Shown here: positions 1 to 8,314 of the stretch, piece by piece
Numbering within the stretch: position 1 is the first letter of the stretch
How the letters are laid out: each line of letters opens with the position of its first letter
Source of the DNA: Rhizomicrobium sp.
GTDB taxonomy: Bacteria > Pseudomonadota > Alphaproteobacteria > Micropepsales > Micropepsaceae
DNA length: 34,942 nt
Assembly (NCBI GenBank): GCA_031291635.1
Contig: JARLIR010000012.1
Span: 1 to 34,942, forward strand
Direction of reading: 5' to 3'
Translations under genes and position numbers: made by a program
Notes under the pieces: generated by a model
The model's input: only the letters and a program-made list of their open reading frames with translations
The model's database searches: none
Told to the model about the DNA's origin: nothing

Positions 1-1641
1 GTGGCGCTGTTCATGCCCATTCTGGTCTCGCACGGGCTGGGCAATTTGCGCCGGCAAACCCTGCTGGCTTGGACCATCGCGGCAGCGGTGATCGTGGCCG
101 GGCTGGCCTTTTACGATGTCTGGCGGACCTGGCCAGGGGCGGCTGGTTTGGTGCCGTCGCCGCGCACGCTGGCCATCTGCGCCGTCTTTGTTTTTGTCGC
201 CCATGCCTTGGTGGCGTGCAGCGATGCCGATCGCAGAATCGTGGCGCGCTATCCCACTTTGTTCGATTTGGCCTGGAAGCTGGGGGTGCAGCTCGCCATC
301 GTGTTGTGCTTTCTGGTGTCGTTCTGGATCATGGCGCGGCTGGGCATTGCGTTGTTCGATATGATCGGGTTGAAAGGCTTTGGCCGCGTCATCCTGCATC
401 CCTCCGTGGCGATTCCGCTGACCACGGTTGCCGCTGCAGCCGCCTTACAAGCCACCGATACCAGTGACGATCTGGTGCGCAGTGTGCGCAGCCTGGCGCT
501 GAGTCTGCTGAGCTGGCTACTGCCGGTGATCACGACCATTGCTTTGGTCTTCTTGGTCAGTCTGGTGGTGACCGGCTTGCAGCCCTTATGGGCGACGCGG
601 AACGCCGCGCTGCTGTTGATCGCGGCCGCTGCCGTGATGGTGATCTATATCAATGCCGCTTATCAGGATGGCGACCCTAGCCGCCGCTTGCCCCATATTT
701 TGCACGTGGCTGGAACGCTGGCGGCGGGGCTCTTGATTTTTCTGGTCTGGATTGCCGCTTATGCGGTTTGGCTACGCGTCACCCAGTATGGCTGGACCGA
801 AGACCGCATCATTTGCGCCGCCGCGGTGCTGGTGGCAGGGATGTTCGCCATCGGTTATCTGATCGCTGCGGTGCTACCGGGGCCCTGGCTGAAATTCATC
901 GAGCGCTGGAACGTCTATGGCACCTTCTTTTTCCTCATCGTGCTGTTTGTGCTGTGCACGCCGCTGGGCGATCCCATGCGGATTTCGGTGGCCAATCAGC
1001 TGTGGCGCTTGAAGACCGGCGCAGTGACGGCGAAGAATTTCGATTATGATTATCTCGCGTGGCGCGGCGGGCGTTTTGGGCGCGATGCGCTAACGGCGCT
1101 GAAGACGTCGCACAACCCAACCATCGCTGCGGCAGCGCTGCGAACCGACAATATACGCCTTGTCGCGCCGGATGTGGCGAAGTCTGTTACGGCCCAAACA
1201 CTCGCGGCGGCGATCACGATGCATCCGGAAGGTCATTCCTTGCCGCAATCGTTCCTCACGCAGAATTGGAACAAAATGGAAGCGTGGGAAAAAGGGAACT
1301 TGCCCTATTGCTCGACTGCCCCCTCTGGCCGTTGCGACGCGGTGGAAGTTGATTTGGACGGGGATGGCATGGGCGAGTTACTCATCATCTCGACCTTTCA
1401 GTATAAGGGCGCTCCACAGGAGTGGCGTGCCGATGTCTTCCGAATGGATCGTACGTGGCACGCCGTCGCGTATATAACGTCTCGTTGCAGCTTGGCGGAG
1501 CGCGACGACCTCTTGGCTGGAAAATTCAAATTGATCGGGCCGGCCTACCGCAGTCTCGAAATGGGGCAGGAGGTGATCCACGTGATGCCCCGTATGACCT
1601 GGGACAACCATTGCATGCCGAGCATTTTCTCGGTTGACTGA
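1..1641 (+). CDS. DUF4153-type multi-pass membrane protein, 5' end cut off by window
   Basis: The 546 residues seen here contain many hydrophobic segments up to about residue 320 and then a soluble C-terminal part. The reading frame is open from base 1. The protein aligns from its first residue with residue 49 of the second paralogue at 2685 (both read V-A-L-F followed by a hydrophobic helix and LGN), so the GTG at base 1 is probably an internal valine and about 48 residues are missing. Shared blocks include INAAYQDGD at 218-226 and PQSFLTQ at 415-421. The C-terminal part has a DLDGDG stretch (451-456) resembling an EF-hand or FG-GAP calcium loop, which is degenerate in the paralogue. The family assignment rests on recognising the DUF4153 pattern. 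The function is unknown, and a role in the cell envelope is only inferred from the membrane topology. Confidence 0.75.
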   Translation: MALFMPILVSHGLGNLRRQTLLAWTIAAAVIVAGLAFYDVWRTWPGAAGLVPSPRTLAICAVFVFVAHALVACSDADRRIVARYPTLFDLAWKLGVQLAIVLCFLVSFWIMARLGIALFDMIGLKGFGRVILHPSVAIPLTTVAAAAALQATDTSDDLVRSVRSLALSLLSWLLPVITTIALVFLVSLVVTGLQPLWATRNAALLLIAAAAVMVIYINAAYQDGDPSRRLPHILHVAGTLAAGLLIFLVWIAAYAVWLRVTQYGWTEDRIICAAAVLVAGMFAIGYLIAAVLPGPWLKFIERWNVYGTFFFLIVLFVLCTPLGDPMRISVANQLWRLKTGAVTAKNFDYDYLAWRGGRFGRDALTALKTSHNPTIAAAALRTDNIRLVAPDVAKSVTAQTLAAAITMHPEGHSLPQSFLTQNWNKMEAWEKGNLPYCSTAPSGRCDAVEVDLDGDGMGELLIISTFQYKGAPQEWRADVFRMDRTWHAVAYITSRCSLAERDDLLAGKFKLIGPAYRSLEMGQEVIHVMPRMTWDNHCMPSIFSVD

Positions 1642-1658
1642 AGGAGCTCGATAAGCGC

Positions 1659-2564
1659 TCAGCGGCAATCACCGTAAAAGGTCATGACGCGGCTTTTGTA
1701 GTCGAGCAGCATTTTCAGCTTCAGCGCGGCGAACAGCTTGTTGCCGATATTGGCAGCGCGCGCGTCGGAGCCTTGCGTTTTGCGCACCGTCACCACTTGC
1801 CCGGCAGGTAGCTTGAAGGGACCAAAGCCGACCGGAACATTGAGCGCGTAGGTCTTGGCGGTCGAGGTGCCGCGCGCGCCGGTGAAGCTGGTTTCGCCCT
1901 TCTCTACCAGGGCTTCTTTCACGCCGGGCAGAGCAAGTGCGGCTTGATAAAGCGCGATGCCGCCATTGGAGCCGGTATCGAGGCTGATCGCGGCGCTAGC
2001 GCTACCGAACCGAAAATCGGGCAAACGTGGAATGCTGTCGTCGCCAAAAGAGCGAAGCGGCACGCTGTGACGCAAGCGGCACGTGCGAACCATCGCCCAA
2101 GCTTGTATGGGGTGATCGACCAGCACGAGTTGCTGTTTGGGGTAATCGATCAAGATGATTTTGTCGGCGAGAAAGCTGTAGCCGATGACGCCATCGAGAT
2201 GTTTGCCGTATTGCGCCGACAGCCCTGCCATATCAGTGGCGAGCGTTGGAAAGGCCGCGAAGACATGGCCGCCAAGGGCCAGCCCTTCCTGCATCGCCGG
2301 ATAGACTTGTGCCGATTGGGCGTCGCCTTCACCGGAGGCTTCACCACCGGCGCCATGATCGACGGCCAGGTGCAGGGCCGCTGCGGTCTTCAGATCGATC
2401 ACGGAAGGATCGACACCAGTGTCCAGGATCATGGTCAGCGGTGTACTGCCGACCTTGGCCGTCAGCTCGATGGCTGTGTGCGAAAAATCGAACGGCAATA
2501 CCAAAGGTTCCGCAGCGGCGGAAGCGAACACGCCCAGCCAAGCCACCCGCATAACAATCCGCAT
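1659..2564 (-). CDS. exported retropepsin-like aspartic protease with two DTG motifs
   Basis: This is a 301-residue protein with an N-terminal signal peptide (hydrophobic residues 3-15, probable AxA-type cleavage near residue 18). It has two aspartic protease motifs: I-L-D-T-G at 46-50 and S-L-D-T-G at 194-198. Each is followed by a later hydrophobic-hydrophobic-Gly element (VIG at 126-128, NIG at 272-274), as expected for two Asp_protease_2-like lobes in one chain. It should therefore fold as a pseudo-dimer with one active site in the periplasm. The ATG at 2564 has an AAGGGG sequence close upstream; an in-frame ATG at 2552 is an alternative. It lies between two DUF4153 paralogues and points against both, so it is not in their operon. 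The substrate is unknown. Confidence 0.8.
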   Translation of the reverse strand: MRIVMRVAWLGVFASAAAEPLVLPFDFSHTAIELTAKVGSTPLTMILDTGVDPSVIDLKTAAALHLAVDHGAGGEASGEGDAQSAQVYPAMQEGLALGGHVFAAFPTLATDMAGLSAQYGKHLDGVIGYSFLADKIILIDYPKQQLVLVDHPIQAWAMVRTCRLRHSVPLRSFGDDSIPRLPDFRFGSASAAISLDTGSNGGIALYQAALALPGVKEALVEKGETSFTGARGTSTAKTYALNVPVGFGPFKLPAGQVVTVRKTQGSDARAANIGNKLFAALKLKMLLDYKSRVMTFYGDCR

Positions 2565-2684
2565 CCCCGACCCCTTCGCAAATTCGACGCAGAATAGGGT
2601 GTGATGCGTTGGCGGCGCAACGGCCGCACCTGAACTGTCACCGGCCTTGGTGTAGGATGGTTCCGGGGTAAGGGGATTGCAAAG

Positions 2685-4466
2685 ATGGAATCGCAGGGCA
2701 CGCGGTTGTTTGTCGGCCGCTTGGTGGTGGGGCTGCTACAGGGTCTGGCGCTCTATCTGCTTTACTCTGCCTTTGATGCCAGGAGCTGGCCCGCGAATGA
2801 CGGGCTGGTGTTTGCACCGCTGGTAATTGTGGCGCTATTCATTCCCCTTCTGCTCGCCCAAGCGCTTGGCAATGTTCGCGCGCTGACGCTCATCCTGTGG
2901 AGCCTCGCAGCGGCGGCGATTGTGGCTGGCTTTGCCGCCTACAACATCTGGCATGGCTGGCCGCTCGAATGGCAATGGCAGTCGAATTCCTATCTGCCGC
3001 GCGTGTTACCCTCTGTCGGGACTTTCTTTTTTTCGGCGGTGTTTCTTTTTATCGGCCAGGCCTTGGTGGTGGCGGGCGATAGCGACCACAAAATCGTCGC
3101 CCACTATCACACCGATTTTGATGTTGCTTGGAAGCAAGGCTTACAATTCGCACTGGCCTTTGTGTTCTTGGCGATTTTTTGGGCCTTGCTGTGGCTGGGT
3201 GCGGCCCTTTTCAAGCTGATCGCTCTCGATTTCCTGGAAAAGCTGATCGAGCATCGCTGGTTTGCCATTCCGGCAACGACGCTGGCCATCGCCGCGGCAC
3301 TGCATATCACCGACGTGCGGGCCGTGCTGGTGCGCGGCGCCCGCTCGCTGGTGTTGGCACTGTTTTCCTGGCTGCTGTTGCTCATTGTTGTGATTGCAGC
3401 GGGTTTTCTGGCCAGCCTTTTCGGCACCGGGCTGGAACCGCTGTGGAAAACCCGCATGGCGACCGGGCTATTGCTGACAGCAGCGGCGGCGCTGATCATC
3501 CTCATCAATGCGGCCTATCAGGACGGCGATGCCGAGCGCAAACCGCTGCGGATTCTGCGCCTCGCCGGATCGTTGGGCGGGCTGATGCTGCTGCCCATCG
3601 AGGCATTGGCGGGATATGCGGTCTATTTGCGCATTGGCCAATATGGCTGGACGGCGGAGCGCATTGCGGCCGTGGCTTGTGTGACGGTCGCAGCCGCCTA
3701 TGCCATTGGTTACGCCATAGCAGCGGTCTGGCCGAAGGATTGGTTCAAGCCGGTCGAGCGCTGGAATTTCGCCGTCTCGCTGCTTGTGCTGGCGGTGATC
3801 GCGGCCCTCTTCTCACCCCTGATCGATCCCTTGCGCATCGGTGTGGCCAGCCAATTGGCACGGCTGGAATCGGGTAAGATCACCCCGGAAAAATTCGATT
3901 TCTGGTATTTGCGCCATCAAGGCGGGCGTTTCGGCAAAGCGGCGTTAGAGAAACTGGCTCAATCGACCAATGTGAAAATCGCCACTGCCGCCAAGAACGC
4001 GCTGAGCAACAAATGGCCAACAGGCGCCTTCGCCGCGACGCCCATCTTGAGCCAATCGGACTTGGCCGCGCGCATCCACATGCATCCCGTCAGCGCAACC
4101 TTACCGCAGAGTTTTCTGACACAAGATTGGAGCGGCCTCCCAAATGACTGTCTTACCGGCGCGCTTCCGATCGGATGGGTCTGCGACGCTGTGCTCAAGG
4201 ATGTCGAGGGAAGTGGTACGCCTAATGTGGTGCTGACCTATGGGGCCGAGGCGGCGACCTCCTGGCGGCAGATCACAGTTTATCGCCTGGAGGCAGGTCA
4301 TTGGAGCGCGATAAGTCATTTTGACGGGCAGCTCTGCAAAGGCGAGTTGGAAAAATTGTTTGCAGGTGGCTTTCAAAGCGTGGTGCCTGTGCAGCGTGAT
4401 CTGCAGCTCGGCGCGCGTCGTCTCACCATGGCCAGGGTGTCCGGGCCAGAGCAGACCTGCAAATAG
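2685..4466 (+). CDS. DUF4153-type multi-pass membrane protein (second paralogue)
   Basis: This 593-residue protein has about ten or more hydrophobic segments between residues 10 and 385 and a soluble C-terminal region of about 200 residues. The start ATG has AAGGGGA about 8 nt upstream. It is a full-length paralogue of the protein encoded at 1-1641, similar along its whole length, including the C-terminal HMHP and PQSFLTQ blocks. The C-terminal part has cysteines (near residues 495 and 504, and again near the end) that could form disulphides if it lies outside the cytoplasm. It ends 40 nt before hisH on the same strand, so read-through into the histidine genes is possible. The molecular function is not known. 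The call rests on the hydrophobicity pattern and family resemblance. Confidence 0.8.
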   Translation: MESQGTRLFVGRLVVGLLQGLALYLLYSAFDARSWPANDGLVFAPLVIVALFIPLLLAQALGNVRALTLILWSLAAAAIVAGFAAYNIWHGWPLEWQWQSNSYLPRVLPSVGTFFFSAVFLFIGQALVVAGDSDHKIVAHYHTDFDVAWKQGLQFALAFVFLAIFWALLWLGAALFKLIALDFLEKLIEHRWFAIPATTLAIAAALHITDVRAVLVRGARSLVLALFSWLLLLIVVIAAGFLASLFGTGLEPLWKTRMATGLLLTAAAALIILINAAYQDGDAERKPLRILRLAGSLGGLMLLPIEALAGYAVYLRIGQYGWTAERIAAVACVTVAAAYAIGYAIAAVWPKDWFKPVERWNFAVSLLVLAVIAALFSPLIDPLRIGVASQLARLESGKITPEKFDFWYLRHQGGRFGKAALEKLAQSTNVKIATAAKNALSNKWPTGAFAATPILSQSDLAARIHMHPVSATLPQSFLTQDWSGLPNDCLTGALPIGWVCDAVLKDVEGSGTPNVVLTYGAEAATSWRQITVYRLEAGHWSAISHFDGQLCKGELEKLFAGGFQSVVPVQRDLQLGARRLTMARVSGPEQTCK

Positions 4467-4506
4467 CCCTGTTGGCCCTTGCGCAGCTTTGCGCTAAGGA
4501 GCGCCT

Positions 4507-5151
4507 ATGTCTCTTGTCGCCCTGATCGATTATGGCTCCGGAAATCTGCGCTCGGCTGAAAAAGCCTTGGCGCGGGCAGCCCAGGAGCGCGGGTTGGACC
4601 GCGAAATCGTTGTCACGCCCGATCCCGCTATTGCCGCCAAAGCCGAGCGCATCGTACTGCCCGGCGTCGGAGCCTTTGCTGATTGCATGGGCGGGTTGAC
4701 CCGTCTACCCGGCATGGTGGAAGCCTTGCGCGAAGCGGTGCTGGTGCGGCGGGTACCGTTTTTGGGCATCTGCGTCGGCATGCAGCTGACGGCCAGCGTC
4801 GGGCGCGAATTCGGCGACCATAAGGGCCTGAATTGGATCGGTGGCGAAGTGGTGCGCATGACCCCCTCCGATCCTGATCTCAAAATTCCCCATATGGGCT
4901 GGAACGATCTGCGCATCTTAAAGCCCCATCCGGTGTTTGCCGGGATTGAAACCGGGGCCCATGCCTATTTCGTCCATTCCTTCGTCTTCAAGCCCGCCGA
5001 CCACAGCCATCTTCTGGCGACCACCGAATATGGCGGCGCCGTGCCTGCCGCCATTGGCCGGGACAATATCGTCGGCACCCAATTTCATCCTGAGAAGAGT
5101 CAGGCCACCGGCCTGACCTTGCTCGGCAATTTCCTAGGTTGGACGCCGTGA
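4507..5151 (+). CDS. hisH: imidazole glycerol phosphate synthase glutaminase subunit HisH
   Basis: HisH is a class I glutamine amidotransferase that supplies ammonia to HisF in histidine biosynthesis. The 214-residue protein has the usual family length. Its nucleophile elbow is G-I-C-V-G with Cys89, and the remaining catalytic pair is His194 and Glu196 in the Q-F-H-P-E-K motif. The oxyanion-strand sequence PGVGAF is at 52-57. An AAGGAG ribosome site lies at 4496-4501, six nt before the ATG. A small GCGCA/TGCGC hairpin (4481-4494) sits just upstream of that site. The stop codon overlaps the likely GTG start of hisA, so translation is probably coupled. HisF, its obligate partner, is not encoded in this window. 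Confidence 0.97.
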   Translation: MSLVALIDYGSGNLRSAEKALARAAQERGLDREIVVTPDPAIAAKAERIVLPGVGAFADCMGGLTRLPGMVEALREAVLVRRVPFLGICVGMQLTASVGREFGDHKGLNWIGGEVVRMTPSDPDLKIPHMGWNDLRILKPHPVFAGIETGAHAYFVHSFVFKPADHSHLLATTEYGGAVPAAIGRDNIVGTQFHPEKSQATGLTLLGNFLGWTP

Positions 5152-5891
5152 TCCTGTTTCCCGCGATTGATCTGAAAGACGGCCGCTGCGTGCGGCTGCA
5201 GCGCGGTTTGATGGCATCGGCCACCGTCTTCAATGACGATCCCGCGGCGCAGGCAGCGGATTTTGCCCGGGCTGGCTTTCAGTGGCTGCATTGCGTCGAT
5301 CTCAATGGCGCTTTTGAGGGTCAATCGGTCAACGCCGCGGCGGTCAAAGCCATTCGCGCTGCTATTGATCTGCCGATTGAGCTGGGCGGCGGCATTCGCG
5401 ACATGAAGGCTATTGCGGCTTGGCTGGAGGCCGGGATTACGCGGGTGATCTTGGGCACTGTGGCCCTGACCAATCCCACTTTGGTCAAGGAAGCGGCGCG
5501 GGCCTTTCCGGGCCAGATCGTGGTTGGGGCTGACGCCAAGGGCGGTAAGATTGCTACGCAGGGTTGGGCCGAGACCTCGGAAGTAACGCCAGTCGAACTC
5601 GGCAAGCGCTTCGAAGATGCCGGGGTGGCGGCTGTGCTGTTCACCGATGTCGATCGCGACGGGCTGCTGAAAGGCGTCAATGTCGCCGCCACAGCGGCGT
5701 TGGCGCGTGCTCTCACCATTCCGGTGATCGCCTCGGGCGGCGTCGGCGGTATCCAGGATGTCGAAGACCTGCTGGCGGCAAACGAGCCCAATATTGAGGG
5801 CGTCGTCATCGGTCGTGCTCTTTACGATGGCCGCATCGATCCCACTGCAGCACTCAAACTGGTGAACACTGTTCGGGCGAAGCGGTCATAG
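5148..5891 (+). CDS. hisA: ProFAR isomerase HisA
   Basis: HisA is the (beta/alpha)8-barrel isomerase that converts N'-ProFAR to PRFAR in histidine biosynthesis, the step directly before the HisF-HisH reaction. The 247-residue product starts V-I-L-F-P-A-I-D. The catalytic aspartates are Asp8 and Asp129 (in GADAKG), and the phosphate-binding loops include ELGGGIR and ASGGVGG. I prefer the GTG at 5148 because it gives the usual family N-terminus and overlaps the hisH stop as GTGA. An in-frame TTG at 5139 would add three residues. After hisA the next gene, parB, is convergent, so the usual downstream hisF and hisE are missing here. Confidence 0.96.
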   Translation: MILFPAIDLKDGRCVRLQRGLMASATVFNDDPAAQAADFARAGFQWLHCVDLNGAFEGQSVNAAAVKAIRAAIDLPIELGGGIRDMKAIAAWLEAGITRVILGTVALTNPTLVKEAARAFPGQIVVGADAKGGKIATQGWAETSEVTPVELGKRFEDAGVAAVLFTDVDRDGLLKGVNVAATAALARALTIPVIASGGVGGIQDVEDLLAANEPNIEGVVIGRALYDGRIDPTAALKLVNTVRAKRS

Positions 5892-5906
5892 GCGGAAAGA
5901 AGTATG

Positions 5907-5931
5907 TCCACAACCTCTATTGGCTTGTGGA
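5907..5931. terminator. possible bidirectional hairpin between hisA and parB
   Basis: The arms TCCACAA (5907-5913) and TTGTGGA (5925-5931) form a 7-bp inverted repeat with an 11-nt loop, in the 48-nt gap between the convergent 3' ends of hisA and parB. No clear U-run follows on either strand, so termination activity is only a guess from position. Confidence 0.35.
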
Positions 5932-5939
5932 TGAATTGT

Positions 5940-6812
5940 TTACAGTCGGTTCTTCAGACGTAGGATGAGATCGTCGAGCTGTTCTAAGGTTTTGTAGAAG
6001 ATCCTGACTTCACCACCTTTTTCTGGTTCATCTAGAATCTGAACTTTCAGCCCCAAGACGCTGGAAAGGCTTTGCTCCAGCTCTTTGATGTTGGGGTCTT
6101 CCACAGGTGCTTTGTGGGTGGATTTGGGTTTTTTGGCTGAACGCTGTTCGGCCTGCCGGACATTGAGCCCGCCTTCGACAATTTGTAGCGCTTTGGCTTC
6201 AGCATCGGGATCGCCGATCAGGGTGCGGGCGTGGCCCGCCGTCAGCTTGCCGTCTCGCACCAGGATACGAACCGCTTCCGGCAGCTTGAGCAGGCGCAGC
6301 GTATTGGCGACATGCGGGCGGCTTTTGCCCACGGCGGCAGCGAGCTGGTCCTGGGTGTAAGAAAAGCGATCACTCAACTCTTGATAGGCGCCCGCTTCTT
6401 CGATGGCATTGAGATCGGAACGCTGAACGTTTTCAATGATGGCGTATTCCAGCGCCTGGCCATCGTTTAATTCTTTAACGATAACAGGTACTTCGTGCAG
6501 CTTCGCAGCTTGGGCCGCGCGCCAACGCCGTTCGCCTGCGACGATCTCATAGGCATTGGCATCGCCCGCCACCGGTCGCACCAGGATCGGCTGCAGGATG
6601 CCTTTGTCCTTCACCGAGGCGATCAGATCACTCAAATCCTCTTCGACAAAGGTCTTGCGCGGCTGGAATTTGTTCGGGCGCAGAAAAGCCGTCGGCACCA
6701 CCCGCGGCGCACGGGGGCCGGAGCGTGTGGGTTCTTCACCAATCAAGGCCGATAAGCCCCGGCCGAGCCCTCGCGGGCGCAATTCTTCTGCCAATTTGGT
6801 CTCCGTACTCAT
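5940..6812 (-). CDS. parB: chromosome partitioning protein ParB (CTP-dependent DNA clamp)
   Basis: ParB binds parS, loads onto DNA as a CTP-gated clamp and works with ParA to segregate the origin region. The 290-residue protein has the N-terminal RGLGRGL motif (14-20), which in the family contacts ParA. The CTP-binding GERRWRA box is at 93-99 and the ENVQRSDLN box at 127-135. A helix-turn-helix follows around 154-175 and a C-terminal dimerisation region ends the protein. It follows parA by 28 nt, as last gene of the mnmE-mnmG-rsmG-parA-parB block. Two perfect parS sites lie upstream at 8225 and 10230. The ribosome site before the ATG at 6812 is weak, suggesting coupling to parA. Confidence 0.97.
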   Translation of the reverse strand: MSTETKLAEELRPRGLGRGLSALIGEEPTRSGPRAPRVVPTAFLRPNKFQPRKTFVEEDLSDLIASVKDKGILQPILVRPVAGDANAYEIVAGERRWRAAQAAKLHEVPVIVKELNDGQALEYAIIENVQRSDLNAIEEAGAYQELSDRFSYTQDQLAAAVGKSRPHVANTLRLLKLPEAVRILVRDGKLTAGHARTLIGDPDAEAKALQIVEGGLNVRQAEQRSAKKPKSTHKAPVEDPNIKELEQSLSSVLGLKVQILDEPEKGGEVRIFYKTLEQLDDLILRLKNRL

Positions 6813-6840
6813 GCGGGTTAAGCGGCGACGCTTCTGCGGC

Positions 6841-7668
6841 CTAAGCCGCTACTCTAGCGCGTTCGCGCTGGATCAACTCACCCGCCAATTTGATATAGGC
6901 CTGACTGCCGGGGCATTTCAGATCATAGACCAGCGCCGGCAGACCATGGCTAGGCGCTTCGGAGATGCGCACATTGCGGGGAATGACGGTGTTGTAAACT
7001 TTGTCGCCCAAATGCGCCCGCACATCCGAGGCCACCTGATCCGACAGCTTGTTGCGCTTGTCGTACATGGTGAGGACAACCCCTTGGACTTCCAAGGTCG
7101 GATTCAACCCCTCACGCACCAAAGTGATGGTGTTGAGCAGCTGGGTGAGGCCTTCTAAAGCAAAAAACTCGCATTGCAGCGGCACCACCACCGCGTCAGC
7201 CGCCGCCATGGCGTTGACGGTCAGCAAGGTCAGTGAAGGCGGGCAATCGATCAGTGCGTAAGAGAAAGGAGAATTTCCCTCCGCCGCGTAGTCATCGATG
7301 GCGTCTTTCAGGCGGTAATTGCGCCGTTCCGCTCCGATCAGCTCGATCTCCGCACCGGAAAGATCGACGGTGGCGGGCAGGATCGACAATTTTGGGATGC
7401 GTGTGGGCTGGATCGCTTCTTTCAGCGTCGCCTGCCCCATCAGCACATCATAGATGGACAGTGTGCGCTCGGCCCTTGTGATGCCGAGCCCGGTGGAGGC
7501 ATTGCCTTGCGGATCGATGTCGATGAGCAGCGTAGGGGCGCCAACCGCGGCCAAAGCCGTGCCCAGATTGATGGCGGTTGTGGTTTTTCCCACCCCGCCC
7601 TTCTGATTGGCAATCACCAGCACGCGTGGGCGCCGCTCAGCGCCGGTGGGAGTGTCGTTGTAAGGCAT
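6841..7668 (-). CDS. parA: chromosome partitioning ATPase ParA (Soj family)
   Basis: ParA is a Walker-type ATPase that binds DNA non-specifically and moves ParB-parS complexes. The 275-residue protein has the deviant Walker A motif KGGVGKTT at 23-30, with the signature lysine at the beginning, followed by the DIDPQGN Walker A' motif and the IDCPPSL Walker B motif. The chosen ATG at 7668 lies inside the end of rsmG, a 32-nt overlap. A GTG in PRVLV would give a shorter protein, but the longer N-terminus is normal for alphaproteobacterial ParA. Size and context exclude a plasmid-type ParA with an N-terminal DNA-binding domain. Confidence 0.96.
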   Translation of the reverse strand: MPYNDTPTGAERRPRVLVIANQKGGVGKTTTAINLGTALAAVGAPTLLIDIDPQGNASTGLGITRAERTLSIYDVLMGQATLKEAIQPTRIPKLSILPATVDLSGAEIELIGAERRNYRLKDAIDDYAAEGNSPFSYALIDCPPSLTLLTVNAMAAADAVVVPLQCEFFALEGLTQLLNTITLVREGLNPTLEVQGVVLTMYDKRNKLSDQVASDVRAHLGDKVYNTVIPRNVRISEAPSHGLPALVYDLKCPGSQAYIKLAGELIQRERARVAA

Positions 7669-8314
7669 GTTGAAGATCCCGGATCTCCAAAATCACTCCA
7701 AGCGGGTGGGTCTTGCTGGGATGCTTCTGGATATTCATTTTCCAGTGCTTGACGGCCTCAGTCAACTCAAGCTCGAGCTTTTGCCCCTTCAAAAACAGGC
7801 AAATCGTCCTGGGGCCGACGAATTTGTGGGTTTGGGCCAAGAGTTGGTCCAAAGGCGCGAAAGCCCGGGCCGTAATTGCATAAAAAATCTGCGGCGGAGC
7901 CGCTTCGATGCGGTCAGTGCAGACCGTGACCGGTAGCGATAAGGCCTCGACCACCGCGGTGAGGAAGTCGGCTTTCTTCTTGGTGGCCTCGAACAGTGTC
8001 ACCTTGAGGCGGTCGCGGCGCATGATGGCGAGAACCAGCCCTGGAAACCCCGCCCCACTGCCCAGATCAGCCAGAGTCTGGGCCTTTGCTGGAATTAGCG
8101 GCTCCAGCTGAGCCGAATCCAACATATGGCGATGCCAGACATCCGGCAGAGTGTTTTCCGACACAAGGTTATGCCGGCTGTTCCAGTCAGTCAGTATTTC
8201 GCTATAGGTCTGCAGCAGCGCCAATGTTTCACGTGAAACACCGGTAGCGGCGGCAAATTCTTCAGGACCGAAAGGGCCTGCGGTAGGTAGATCAGGCAGC
8301 GCGGGATTTGACAT
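7637..8314 (-). CDS. rsmG: 16S rRNA (guanine527-N7)-methyltransferase RsmG (GidB)
   Basis: RsmG methylates G527 of 16S rRNA with S-adenosylmethionine. The 225-residue protein has the SAM-binding motif [10 protein letters not shown] and the [11 protein letters not shown] segment typical of the family. I take the ATG at 8314; an in-frame TTG two codons upstream (8320) is possible. Its start overlaps the end of mnmG and its end overlaps the start of parA, so it is part of one transcription unit. Residues G-V-S-R-E-T are encoded by a perfect parS site (8225-8240), a dual use of coding DNA that is also known from related bacteria. Confidence 0.96.
   Translation of the reverse strand: MSNPALPDLPTAGPFGPEEFAAATGVSRETLALLQTYSEILTDWNSRHNLVSENTLPDVWHRHMLDSAQLEPLIPAKAQTLADLGSGAGFPGLVLAIMRRDRLKVTLFEATKKKADFLTAVVEALSLPVTVCTDRIEAAPPQIFYAITARAFAPLDQLLAQTHKFVGPRTICLFLKGQKLELELTEAVKHWKMNIQKHPSKTHPLGVILEIRDLQHALQRHSHRR
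8225..8240. promoter_or_regulatory. parS centromere site inside rsmG
   Basis: The 16-mer TGTTTCACGTGAAACA is a perfect palindrome and matches the consensus ParB-binding site. It lies within the rsmG reading frame, where it encodes V-S-R-E-T, about 0.6 kb upstream of the parA start. Confidence 0.95.

Noticed and set aside
1944-2597. 217-codon plus-strand open frame opposite the aspartic protease gene
   Set aside because: The minus-strand product has a signal peptide and two DTG motifs, while this frame has no coherent features.
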